From positions 53,458 through 117,457 of the forward strand of contig JAGRKV010000088.1 in the NCBI GenBank assembly GCA_020442165.1: 64,000 bases of DNA, written 5' to 3'. Made by a program: the position numbers and the translations under genes. The notes beneath the pieces were generated by a model that was not told the origin of the DNA, made no database searches, and worked only from the letters and a program-made list of their open reading frames with translations. Of this stretch, positions 50,814 to 58,393 are shown piece after piece. This stretch comes from Hyphomicrobiaceae bacterium. GTDB lineage: Bacteria; Pseudomonadota; Alphaproteobacteria; Rhizobiales; Hyphomicrobiaceae. Numbering within the stretch: the first letter of the stretch is position 1; each line of letters starts with the position of its first letter.

Positions 50814-50840
50814 TTCGGCTTCTGGAGGGCCAGAGCCGAA
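50814..50840 (-). terminator. hairpin after the lysine-rich gene
   Basis: TTCGGCT and CTGG pair with CCAG and AGCCGAA with one bulged base. It begins 16 bases after the stop of the small lysine-alanine gene on the minus strand. A second short stem CACCC/GGGTG follows. Neither has a T-run. Confidence 0.45.
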
Positions 50841-50855
50841 TAAGCGATAGTGAAG

Positions 50856-50945
50856 TTACTTCTTTTTCTTCGCGGCCGGCTTCTTGGCTGCGGCCTTCTT
50901 TGCCGGAGCCGCCTTCTTTGCCGGAGCCTTTTTCGCTGCTGCCAT
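50856..50945 (-). CDS. 29-residue lysine/alanine/proline-rich histone-like peptide
   Basis: The product begins MAAAKKAPAKKAAPAKK and continues as AAAKKPAAKKKK, with AKK/PAKK repeats like the C-terminal tail of histone H1 or of AlgP and Hc1 proteins. GGAGAA lies 8 bases before the ATG. Such a basic tail binds DNA or RNA without sequence specificity. The gene is too short for standard calling and the surrounding frame to 51140 is longer but would have an unlikely leader. Homologues of similar length are annotated in other Hyphomicrobiales as I recall, which I cannot check. Confidence 0.7.
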   Translation of the reverse strand: MAAAKKAPAKKAAPAKKAAAKKPAAKKKK

Positions 50946-51258
50946 GGTCTTTTCTCCATATAGGACTGCAGTGATCTGCAACGCTTTCGGACGATTATGC
51001 GATTCGCTAAAGTTGAAAAGATGGGTCAAGTCCGCGCCCTTGTCGTAAGTGTGCATGCGGCAGGAAAGCCACATGTCGAGAGGGTAGGGGGTGCAATCCC
51101 AAACAAGCTTTTTGAATGCATCAACGCGGGCAGAGCGCAATCCATGCCGGCCAGACGTTCACCGAGGCGTGCGGGGGGCGCCACTTTCCGGGCGTTGACG
51201 GGGTGTCCGCTGCGGCCTTGCCCTTGCCCTGGCGTTGCCCAGGAGCTATGCCGCACAC

Positions 51259-52104
51259 ATGTCCGACGGTTGTGAAAAAATTTCTGTGGCTGCCCTGTAT
51301 CGCTTCGCCCGCTGGGCCGATTACGAATCCTGGCGCCAGCCGTTGCGTGACGTGGCATCGGCGGAAGGCGTCCGGGGCACCTTGCTGCTTGCGGCCGAAG
51401 GCATCAACGGCACGATTGCGGGGCCGCCAGCCGGCATCGATGCCGTTGTCGCTGCTATCCGCGCAGTTCCGGCATTTGGCGATCTCGACGTCAAATATTC
51501 GTCCGCCCGCGCAATGCCGTTCGAGCGCTTGAAGGTGCGCTTGAAGCGCGAGATCGTGACAATGGGAGTGGAAGGCATCGACCCGCTCCAGGCGGTCGGC
51601 AGGTACGTCGCGCCACGCGATTGGAACGCGCTCATCAGCGATCCCGGCACCATGTTGATCGATACGCGCAATGCCTATGAAGTCGGGATAGGCACGTTTG
51701 CAGGAGCCGAGGATCCTGGCACGAGCAGCTTCCGCGAATTTCCAGCGTGGATGAGTGCGCGGCTGGCGGACGGCACGCAACGCCCCACGCGCATAGCCAT
51801 GTTCTGCACCGGCGGCATCCGCTGCGAAAAGGCCACGGCCTACGTCCGCTCGCTCGGCATCGGTGAGGTCTATCACCTCAAGGGCGGCATCCTCAAATAT
51901 CTGGAGGAAGTACCGGAGGCCGAAAGCATGTGGCGTGGGGACTGCTACGTCTTCGATGGCCGGGTGGCAGTCGGCCATGGATTGAAACAGGCGGCCTACA
52001 AGCTCTGCCATGCTTGCGGCGCCCCGGTCGCCGCAGAGCGCTCCGAGGAGGGCGGCGGTTTCGTCGAAGGCGGATGTCCCGCATGCGCTGCCGCGGGCCG
52101 CTGA
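51259..52104 (+). CDS. trhO: tRNA uridine(34) hydroxylase TrhO (rhodanese family)
   Basis: The 281-residue protein has the YceA/TrhO layout: an N-terminal acylphosphatase-like domain with GVRGTLLLAAEGINGTIAGP, the rhodanese domain with LIDTRNAYEVGIGTFAGAED and the active-site cysteine in MFCTGGIRCEKATAYVRSLG, and a C-terminal zinc-like tail with CHACGAPV and GGCPACAAAGR. TrhO makes 5-hydroxyuridine at position 34 of tRNA using oxygen. I preferred the ATG at 51259 to a TTG at 51235. It is convergent with the dehydrogenase gene, 12 bases apart. Confidence 0.93.
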   Translation: MSDGCEKISVAALYRFARWADYESWRQPLRDVASAEGVRGTLLLAAEGINGTIAGPPAGIDAVVAAIRAVPAFGDLDVKYSSARAMPFERLKVRLKREIVTMGVEGIDPLQAVGRYVAPRDWNALISDPGTMLIDTRNAYEVGIGTFAGAEDPGTSSFREFPAWMSARLADGTQRPTRIAMFCTGGIRCEKATAYVRSLGIGEVYHLKGGILKYLEEVPEAESMWRGDCYVFDGRVAVGHGLKQAAYKLCHACGAPVAAERSEEGGGFVEGGCPACAAAGR

Positions 52105-52116
52105 GCACGCCAGCCC

Positions 52117-53079
52117 TCACACCAGCCGGTCGCGCGGCTCTCTCCCGGCAAAGAAGGCATCCAGATTGTCCAGCGCGCGAAAACCCATCGCATCGCGCGT
52201 CTCGCGCGTCGCCGAGCCGATGTGCGGCAACACGAACACGTTGTCGAGCAGCGCCAGCTCCGCGTTGCCGCTAGGCTCAGTCTTGAACACGTCAAGACCT
52301 GCAGCGAACAAGTGCCTTGTTCTGAGGGCCTCGGCCAGCGCCGCCTCGTCGATCAGGTTGCCCCTCGCGGTGTTGACCAGGATCGCGCCTGGACGCATCA
52401 GGCCGATCCGCCGCGCGTCCATCAGGTTCAGAGTGTCGGGTGTCGATGGGCAATTGAGCGAGACCACATCGACAGCGCCCAGAAGGTCGTCGACACTGTC
52501 GTGGTAGACGGCGCCTTGTTCGGTCTCGGGCGGCAACCGGCGGCGGTTGGAATAATGTACCTCCATGCCTAGCCCCGAAACGATCCTGCGCACAGCCAGC
52601 CCGACGCGGCCCATGCCGACGATGCCGAGCTTCTTGCCCGTGGTCTGCCGCCCCACCATGAAGGATGGACTCCACGACACCCATCGCCCCTCGCGCACCA
52701 GCCGGTCGCCTTCGCTTGCCCTCCGCGCGGCACCCAGCATGAGCAGCAGCGCGATCTCGGCGGTCGCATCAGAAAGCACATCCGGCGTATTGGTGACGAC
52801 TATGCCGCGCGCCTGCAAGGCAGGTAAGTCGCAATGGTCCACTCCCACCGAGTGGTTCGCGATGATCCGGACGCGGTCCGACAGGCGGCCTGCAACGTCC
52901 TTGGAAAAGACTTCCGAATGGCACGGCAGGATGGCATCCACCTTCGCGCTCATGGCCACGATCTCGTCTGCCTGATAGACGCGATCTTCCGGGTTGAGGA
53001 TCACCTCGTAATCGCGTGCCGCGCGCTGCTCCGTCGCATCGGAAAGCTTGCGTGTAATCCACAGGACCGGTCGTGACAT
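52117..53079 (-). CDS. D-2-hydroxyacid dehydrogenase (glycerate dehydrogenase/hydroxypyruvate reductase-like)
   Basis: The 320-residue protein has the NAD(P)-binding motif LGIVGMGRVGLAVRRIVSGL near residue 150, the arginine of the triad in LVNTARGNLIDEAALAEAL, glutamate in LDVFKTEPSGNAEL and histidine in VLPHIGSATRETRDAMG. Its family reduces glyoxylate, hydroxypyruvate or related acids. In a serine-cycle methylotroph a hydroxypyruvate reductase is expected, so this is a candidate, but the other serine-cycle genes are absent here and the substrate cannot be told from sequence. Confidence 0.9.
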   Translation of the reverse strand: MSRPVLWITRKLSDATEQRAARDYEVILNPEDRVYQADEIVAMSAKVDAILPCHSEVFSKDVAGRLSDRVRIIANHSVGVDHCDLPALQARGIVVTNTPDVLSDATAEIALLLMLGAARRASEGDRLVREGRWVSWSPSFMVGRQTTGKKLGIVGMGRVGLAVRRIVSGLGMEVHYSNRRRLPPETEQGAVYHDSVDDLLGAVDVVSLNCPSTPDTLNLMDARRIGLMRPGAILVNTARGNLIDEAALAEALRTRHLFAAGLDVFKTEPSGNAELALLDNVFVLPHIGSATRETRDAMGFRALDNLDAFFAGREPRDRLV

Positions 53080-53277
53080 GCTGCTCTCGCTGGGTAGGCT
53101 TCGGAATGGTCGGTTGCCGTGAAAGGCGCGCGCATATGAGCATGACGCCAGGCGCGTTGCGAATCTGAATTGTCAATGAACGTCCTGCTCACAACGCATT
53201 CACGGCCATCGGGCCAGATTGCGCTTCATCGACACACCATTTGCCAATCACAGACTTTGCCGATGGAGTTTCCCACC

Positions 53278-53631
53278 ATGCCCTTGCCGATGAAATCGTT
53301 CGCCGCAGCCGCTGCTCTGGCCGCTGCCATTTCCGCATATCAGTCCCCGGCTTCCGCGGCTTCATTCAGCTGCATGAACATGGAGGACATGAACGCCGCC
53401 GAACAGACCATTTGTGATAGTCATCGCCTGGGCGCCCTCGATGAGCGTCTGGACAGCTGGTATCGCCGCGCCCAAATCCGCGCAGGCTATTTCGATCAGA
53501 CCGAATGGCTGCGCGCCGGCCAGCGTGATTGGCTCGCTGGCCGTAATGCGTGCGGCTACGACATTCGCTGTCTGAGCCGCGCCTATCGCAGCCGGATTCG
53601 CGAATTGAAGAACTACGTCGAACACGTCTGA
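53278..53631 (+). CDS. LprI-like (DUF1311) secreted protein
   Basis: The 117-residue precursor has a signal peptide (MKSFAAAAALAAAISAYQSP, cleavage near ASA) and the LprI pattern FSCMNMEDMNAAEQTICDSH, LGALDERLDSWYRRAQIRAG and DWLAGRNACGYDIRCLSRAY with four cysteines. LprI-type proteins include lysozyme inhibitors, but most members are untested. GGAG lies before the ATG at 53278. A perfect 11-bp terminator follows the stop directly. Confidence 0.85.
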   Translation: MPLPMKSFAAAAALAAAISAYQSPASAASFSCMNMEDMNAAEQTICDSHRLGALDERLDSWYRRAQIRAGYFDQTEWLRAGQRDWLAGRNACGYDIRCLSRAYRSRIRELKNYVEHV

Positions 53632-53663
53632 ACGCCGCATCAACGCACTTGCGATGCGGCGTT
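53631..53663 (+). terminator. intrinsic terminator of the LprI-like gene
   Basis: AACGCCGCATC and GATGCGGCGTT form a perfect 11-bp stem with an 11-base loop, then ACAGTTTCT. It begins at the last base of the stop codon. Confidence 0.75.
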
Positions 53664-53713
53664 ACAGTTTCTGATGTCCCGGCCGGGAGACGCTGAAAAC
53701 CGACCCAATAGAC

Positions 53714-53747
53714 AATGCCGCCCGGTATTCTTCCACCGAGCGGCATT
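53714..53747 (-). terminator. terminator-like hairpin of the second vWA gene
   Basis: AATGCCGC and GCGGCATT pair, then one mismatch, then CGGT/ACCG around an 8-base loop. It lies about 34 bases after the stop of the minus-strand vWA gene. A short TTGTC follows on the minus strand, so it may terminate moderately. Confidence 0.5.
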
Positions 53748-53780
53748 ACAAGTTCGAAAAATTCAAGCGCTTCAGATGAT

Positions 53781-54998
53781 TTATCTCGAAAGCCGCAGCA
53801 TTTCGTTGCTGATGCGGGTGGCGATCGCTGCAAAAGCAGTCGCGAGGCCATTGTCGATGTCGGTTGAAGCAAAGTAGCCGCCGGATGACGCACAGCTGTT
53901 GAGCAGGTTGAGCGTATGCGCATCCGTAAGGTCATACCCGATCGTGTAGACTTGGACGCCCTTGGCCTTCATGGCGGTGCAGATGCTCGACAGGTTGGCC
54001 TCGCCGTCCGCCGCAGTGCGGCTGTCGGAGGGGCCCCATCCGGGCGCTGTCTGCATGCCGTCGGTGAGCAGAATCATCACCTTGAGATTTTGCTGGTTGT
54101 CGTAGCTGCGCGCGCCGCCGAACACACCGGTCGGTGACAGCACCTGCCAGCCGAATTCTGCACCCGCCGCAATATGCGTCCATAGGTAGGGCAAGTAGGA
54201 CTGCAACGTGCTCTCCACCTGCGCAGTATTCGCAGTGAGCGGCAGGACCTTGAGGTTTGCAGCCGCGACGTCGACACAAAGATGGCCACCAACGGAATGG
54301 TCACCCCACTTGCTCGCATTGCCGGCATCGATTGCGCCATCCTCGATATTATAGGGATAGCGACGATCCATCGTGCAGCCGTCAAAGGGAATGTCGCTGC
54401 GCAGGTACGTTGCCGGGATATCAGCGTGGACGACCGCTGAGAACGGAACCAGTCCGATTTTCACGTTCGTGTTCGTGCCATTTGCAGAGATCGTATTGAT
54501 CATCGACATGGCAGCATCACGCATCCTGATATACTTGTCGTTGGTAATCATGGAGTCGGAGTAGTCGAGCACCAGGACCACCTCAGCGAACCCGTTGTTT
54601 GCTATGGGAACCTCTGCAACGGTTGTGATGTCCCAGGTCGGCATGCCTATAAGGGCAAGGAAGTAGTTTGAGCGCCGGTAGGTGGTGGTGACGTTGACGA
54701 CGTTGTTGCCCGGCGCTGTGAGTTCAAAATTCACACTAGAAGCTTCTGCGAAGTTCGCCTTGAAGATGGCCGCGCCTGTCGTTTGGCGTTCCGCCAACGT
54801 CGCATCGGGAGACTTTGCCGCGGCAAGGGCGGCAGCGTCGGCGGCGGCTTGCATTGACGTGCGTTTGGATTGCGCCATTCCATAGTCCAGCGCACCGCCG
54901 CCAATGAGCAAGATGATGAAGGCGAGCAGCCCAAACATGAGCGCCACGCCACCACGGGCATCCCGCAAAAATATCGTGAATGTATTTCGCATTGTCAT
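53781..54998 (-). CDS. second TadG-like protein with von Willebrand A domain
   Basis: The 405-residue protein starts with a TadE/TadG helix (GVALMFGLLAFIILLIGGGA) and RTSMQAAADAAALAAAKS, then a von Willebrand A domain with MIDAS-like LVLDYSDSMITNDKYIRMRD and a second part KVMILLTDGMQTAPGWGPSD. The MIDAS here is D-Y-S-D-S, so the usual D-x-S-x-S residues are kept. It resembles the protein at 46336 but lacks its long insert. The gene is monocistronic between the LprI-like and a membrane-protein gene, with no tad operon nearby. Confidence 0.9.
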   Translation of the reverse strand: MTMRNTFTIFLRDARGGVALMFGLLAFIILLIGGGALDYGMAQSKRTSMQAAADAAALAAAKSPDATLAERQTTGAAIFKANFAEASSVNFELTAPGNNVVNVTTTYRRSNYFLALIGMPTWDITTVAEVPIANNGFAEVVLVLDYSDSMITNDKYIRMRDAAMSMINTISANGTNTNVKIGLVPFSAVVHADIPATYLRSDIPFDGCTMDRRYPYNIEDGAIDAGNASKWGDHSVGGHLCVDVAAANLKVLPLTANTAQVESTLQSYLPYLWTHIAAGAEFGWQVLSPTGVFGGARSYDNQQNLKVMILLTDGMQTAPGWGPSDSRTAADGEANLSSICTAMKAKGVQVYTIGYDLTDAHTLNLLNSCASSGGYFASTDIDNGLATAFAAIATRISNEMLRLSR

Positions 54999-55277
54999 TC
55001 AGCTGCTCTGGCACACCAAGTTCCTGGAGCCCGAAATAAAAAATCGTTCGAGTTAATTCGGGGATAATTATTGGAGTTTCGATCATTTCGAGTAGAAAAG
55101 TGGCTCTGCGAACGTCTAACGAAAAAGATCAAATTTTAGCAAATTGCCGGGCATTGGCGCGATACCCTGCAATTGGATTTGCCAAATGGCCAAGGTGCGG
55201 CAGTCGTCGGTGCACGATCAAGAGCAAGCGCGGGAGTTGCCTCCGCCGAGACTAGACGCAGCGCGTCCGCCCTCCCG
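54999..55277. other. 279-base intergenic gap with no supported gene
   Basis: The first 140 bases are AT-rich, fitting the promoter of the vWA gene on the minus strand. No stable hairpin or small gene with a ribosome-binding site was found. Confidence 0.35.
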
Positions 55278-56000
55278 CTATTGCCCCGCAGTTGATGCCG
55301 GCGGCTCGATCCGGCAGATCAGGCCGTTCGTCGGGCTGCCCGGGATGATGGTCGATGCCCCGAAAGCGGCAATCGCCACGCCGATCACCACGCGCGCAAC
55401 GCCCCGCGATTCCATCGAAGCCAATGTGCTGATACCGAAAGCCGTCAGGAATACCGGTATGACGGTAGCCAGCCCAAAGCCGGCCATGAAGATAGCACCG
55501 CCCATGCCACTGCCGGTCAACATGGCCGTGAAAAGCGCAGCGTACACCATGGGACAAGGGATGATTCCCCATGTCAGCCCCGCAACATATGGCCCGGCGG
55601 GGGATGCCCTGAGTGGAGCCAGCTGGCGTGCCACGAGCGCCGACACCCGGCCGACGAGCCGGTCTATAGGCTGCGGCAGCGGCATAAGCCCAGCAAATGT
55701 AAGGCCAAGCCAGATCAGCACCGCCGCGCCGAACCATTGCAGCAATTGATAGGCGCCCGTTCGATCGAAGGCACCGTAAAGTTCGGCGCCGAGCGCACCC
55801 AGGACGGTTCCGGCCAGGACGTAGGACGACACTCGGCCCGCCTGTGCCAAGGCCAGAATGCGCGCCCGATCTGCAGCTGTCTCTGGCCCAAACATGAGCG
55901 TCAGGCTGGTTGCTATGCCACCGCACATGCCCGCGCAGTGCAGGGTCGAGGCGAACCCCAGCACCATGCCGCCAAGAAAGCTGAATTCCGATACAGCCAA
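55278..56000 (-). CDS. DsbD_2/SafE-like membrane protein with HCxxMCGG motif
   Basis: The protein (about 240 residues from a TTG at 56000 preceded by CAGGA; the frame is open to 56045) has six or so hydrophobic segments. The N-terminal FASTLHCAGMCGGIATSLTL carries the HCxxMCGG motif, and GLTWGIIPCPMVYAALFTAM is the second cysteine-proline motif. I recognise the family often annotated as sulfite exporter TauE/SafE or urease-accessory UreH-like and found near cbb3 oxidase assembly genes, with proposed roles in copper or thiol traffic. Function here is not established. A small membrane protein is encoded further upstream. Confidence 0.82.
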   Translation of the reverse strand: MAVSEFSFLGGMVLGFASTLHCAGMCGGIATSLTLMFGPETAADRARILALAQAGRVSSYVLAGTVLGALGAELYGAFDRTGAYQLLQWFGAAVLIWLGLTFAGLMPLPQPIDRLVGRVSALVARQLAPLRASPAGPYVAGLTWGIIPCPMVYAALFTAMLTGSGMGGAIFMAGFGLATVIPVFLTAFGISTLASMESRGVARVVIGVAIAAFGASTIIPGSPTNGLICRIEPPASTAGQ

Positions 56001-56220
56001 GGACGGTTCCTGCCGATGAATTTGCTGCGCCAATTGCCTGGGCAAACGTCGGCTGGTTTATAGCAGCCCGTGCGTGCCCCGGGCAGATCGCAACCGCACC
56101 GCGACGGTTTGCAGCGATCCGTCGACTGTGGACCGGCTCCGGACGTCGCTCGCAACCGCTCTGACCAGAGCCCCCAACGAGTGGTCCGGGTGGAATGTTA
56201 GTTCATGGCACCTCCCGCGG

Positions 56221-56517
56221 CTATGTGCTGCATGAACTCGCCCGCCGGCGGCGGACCACATTCACGATCTCGCTGATGACCCATGCCAGAATGATGAGCG
56301 CGCCGATCGGCAGCGTAAACAGCATGAACCATCCCATCATGCCCATGTTGTAGAGCGTCGTGCCGATGTCGTTGCCGTTGACCACGCAGGGATTGACGAA
56401 ACCCTCGTGCAACCGGCAACCATAGTGATCGGCGATCGCCCCGGCGATGAACACAGAAATCATCGGCGCCAAGCAGAGCAGGAGTGCGAGCACGAATGCC
56501 GTGCGGAGCCATTTCAT
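56221..56517 (-). CDS. small membrane protein, unknown function
   Basis: The 98-residue protein has two hydrophobic segments, RTAFVLALLLCLAPMISVFI and MMGWFMLFTLPIGALIILAW, with a periplasmic loop between containing HYGCRLHEGFVNPCVVNG, where two cysteines could form a disulfide. It ends with a basic tail. I do not recognise a named family. It is on the same strand as the DsbD-like membrane protein but about 220 bases upstream of it, so cotranscription is uncertain. Confidence 0.75.
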   Translation of the reverse strand: MKWLRTAFVLALLLCLAPMISVFIAGAIADHYGCRLHEGFVNPCVVNGNDIGTTLYNMGMMGWFMLFTLPIGALIILAWVISEIVNVVRRRRASSCST

Positions 56518-56787
56518 GCGGGCATCTCCGATGGATGAAGCCAGCGCGGGGCGCGCGGGCCGAGGAATTTCTTACCTGCTCGCGGCGAATCTTAGGCCGG
56601 CGCCGACACTCCTTATCAGTGCGACAGCCAATCCTTCGACATGGCTTCTATAACGCAGTTCAGCGCGCTGCAGTGGTCGACACCTATGCCACCCGGGGAA
56701 GACGCCGCTGCTCCGAGGCGCTAAGCTGCTGTCATGCCGCCCCAGCCGCCACGGGGTCGCTAAAACCAACACAGCAACAGGTTCGCT

Positions 56788-57261
56788 ATGACAGACACCG
56801 CGACGCCGCCATCATTGAGCCCGCTCTATTTCGACGACTTCCATGTCGGGCAGCGATTCGTCTCGGGCACGCATCAGATCACGGCAGATGAGATCAAAGC
56901 CTATGCTGCTCTTTATGACCCGCAAGCCTTCCATCTCGACGAGGAGGCCGCACGCGATACGTTCTTTGGTGGACTGGCTGCGAGCGGCTGGCACACCGCG
57001 GCGCTGACGATGAAGCTTGTCGTCGATGTGCTGCCGGTTGCAGGCGGCGTGGTTGGCGCAGGCGGCGATTTGCAATGGCCGCGCCCGACTAGACCCGGTG
57101 ACACGCTGCACGTCGAAGTCGACATCGTGGAATTGACACCCTCGCGGTCGCGGCCCGATCGCGGCAGCGCCATCATGCGCAACACCACGCGCAACCAGAA
57201 CGGCGAAGCTGTGCAGATCTTTACCGTCAGAGTGCCACTGCCGCGGCGGGTTGCAGGGTGA
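56788..57261 (+). CDS. MaoC-family dehydratase
   Basis: The 157-residue protein has the hotdog fold of MaoC/R-hydratases: YFDDFHVGQRFVSGTHQITA, the catalytic YDPQAFHLDEEAARDTFFGG with Asp and His, and LAASGWHTAALTMKLVVDVL. It likely hydrates an enoyl-CoA, with beta-oxidation or polyhydroxyalkanoate supply as possible roles. It stands apart from the fad genes. A hypothetical gene follows 160 bases on. Confidence 0.88.
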   Translation: MTDTATPPSLSPLYFDDFHVGQRFVSGTHQITADEIKAYAALYDPQAFHLDEEAARDTFFGGLAASGWHTAALTMKLVVDVLPVAGGVVGAGGDLQWPRPTRPGDTLHVEVDIVELTPSRSRPDRGSAIMRNTTRNQNGEAVQIFTVRVPLPRRVAG

Positions 57262-57423
57262 AAAACCTCGTGCTGGCGCCGGCGGATTTTGTCGTGCTCA
57301 AGAGGTGGCATGCGGCGCCAGGTGTCAGCTCACGGCACTCGCTTTTCAGCTCCCTCCCCGGTAGGCTGTCCGCAACGCCCGCATGGGCGGCTCAACGGTG
57401 ACGGTGGAAAAGGGGCGGCACAG

Positions 57424-57813
57424 ATGGCAATCCAGTTCGAGCCAGGGCAGGTGTGGCGCGTTCTGGCGCGACCGCAGGATGGAGACGCCCATGTCGCGGT
57501 GCTCGATGTCATCAATGATGGCGAGCTGGGGCAGATCTGCTCGATTGCGGTGACGGGGATCAACATCCGCAATGCCTTCGTCGAGGGCGGGGTCCAGACC
57601 CAGCTGCCGCATGCGCCGGTCACAGCCGAGGTGCTGCGCGCTGCGGTGACGGAACTTGTCGAAAGCGACGGGCCGACGGCCGAGATGCCCGGCTTCTCGG
57701 AAGCCTATCATCAATGGCGCGAACCCTACGACGCTGGTGAAGCTGGCGTATTCACGATTTCACTCAACGAAATTCTCGACGTCATCGAGCAGGCGGCCGC
57801 CGCACACGGCTAA
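57424..57813 (+). CDS. hypothetical protein
   Basis: The 129-residue acidic protein starts MAIQFEPGQVWRVLARPQDG and contains HVAVLDVINDGELGQICSIA and HQWREPYDAGEAGVFTISLN. It has no signal peptide or membrane segment. I do not recognise the family. The ATG at 57424 is preferred over a longer frame from 57289, with GGGGCGG ahead of it. It lies 160 bases downstream of the MaoC gene on the same strand. Confidence 0.72.
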   Translation: MAIQFEPGQVWRVLARPQDGDAHVAVLDVINDGELGQICSIAVTGINIRNAFVEGGVQTQLPHAPVTAEVLRAAVTELVESDGPTAEMPGFSEAYHQWREPYDAGEAGVFTISLNEILDVIEQAAAAHG

Positions 57814-58011
57814 GCGGTGCCGTCGGCGGGTAGCGATGTTGCTTGCGGCCGGGCCGAAAACTACTCCTTTCAAATTGGCACAAGGTCCGCCTGGATCGGT
57901 GATATCAGCAGATATTGTCCGGGATCATTCTATTTGGTAGAGTTGTGCGTTCTCATCGTATTTTCTTGTGAAGGATATTCATAACATCTAATTGCTGCAG
58001 GGAGTTGTGAC

Positions 58012-58272
58012 ATGCGTTTCATCTCTGTGTTTTGTGGCTGCTTATTGCTGACTTGCTCCGTGACCACGGTTGCCGCCTTGGGCCTGTCCTCGAAAATTCA
58101 GTCTTCGATGACGGGTGGTACGTCCGGGTTGGTGCATCTTACCAAGACAGGCGCTGCGCGCGGTGCCTGCATCAAAAAATGCAAATCCTCCTATAACTGC
58201 CCAACCAAGTCGGCGGGCGATCGAGAGATCTGCAAAGCTGATCTCAAGAACTGCATTGCGGCCTGTAAGTAG
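58012..58272 (+). CDS. small secreted protein with twin CX3C cysteine motifs
   Basis: The 86-residue precursor has a signal peptide (FISVFCGCLLLTCSVTTVAA) and a mature part whose last 35 residues contain six cysteines: ACIKKCKSSYNC, then EICKADLKNCIAACK. The spacing is C-x3-C-x5-C-x10-C-x6-C-x3-C, so a CX3C pair begins and ends it, as in disulfide-stabilised helical hairpins. GGGAG stands 7 bases before the ATG. I do not recognise a named family. The neighbours, a hypothetical gene and alaS, give no clue. Confidence 0.75.
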   Translation: MRFISVFCGCLLLTCSVTTVAALGLSSKIQSSMTGGTSGLVHLTKTGAARGACIKKCKSSYNCPTKSAGDREICKADLKNCIAACK

Positions 58273-58312
58273 TCGTCACGGCGATCTGCGGGACAGGAGT
58301 TTCGATTGTTGA

Positions 58313-58333
58313 GAGCAGAGGCTCACAGTTTTT
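58313..58333 (+). terminator. weak terminator after the twin-CX3C gene
   Basis: A short GAGC/GCTC stem is followed by ACAGTTTTTAG with a run of five T. The stem has only four pairs, so this is a weak candidate. Confidence 0.3.
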
Positions 58334-58393
58334 AGCGGCGCTGGCCTACACAGTGCCGCGCGGACAGTGCCTGGAATTGGCGCTGGACGAATT

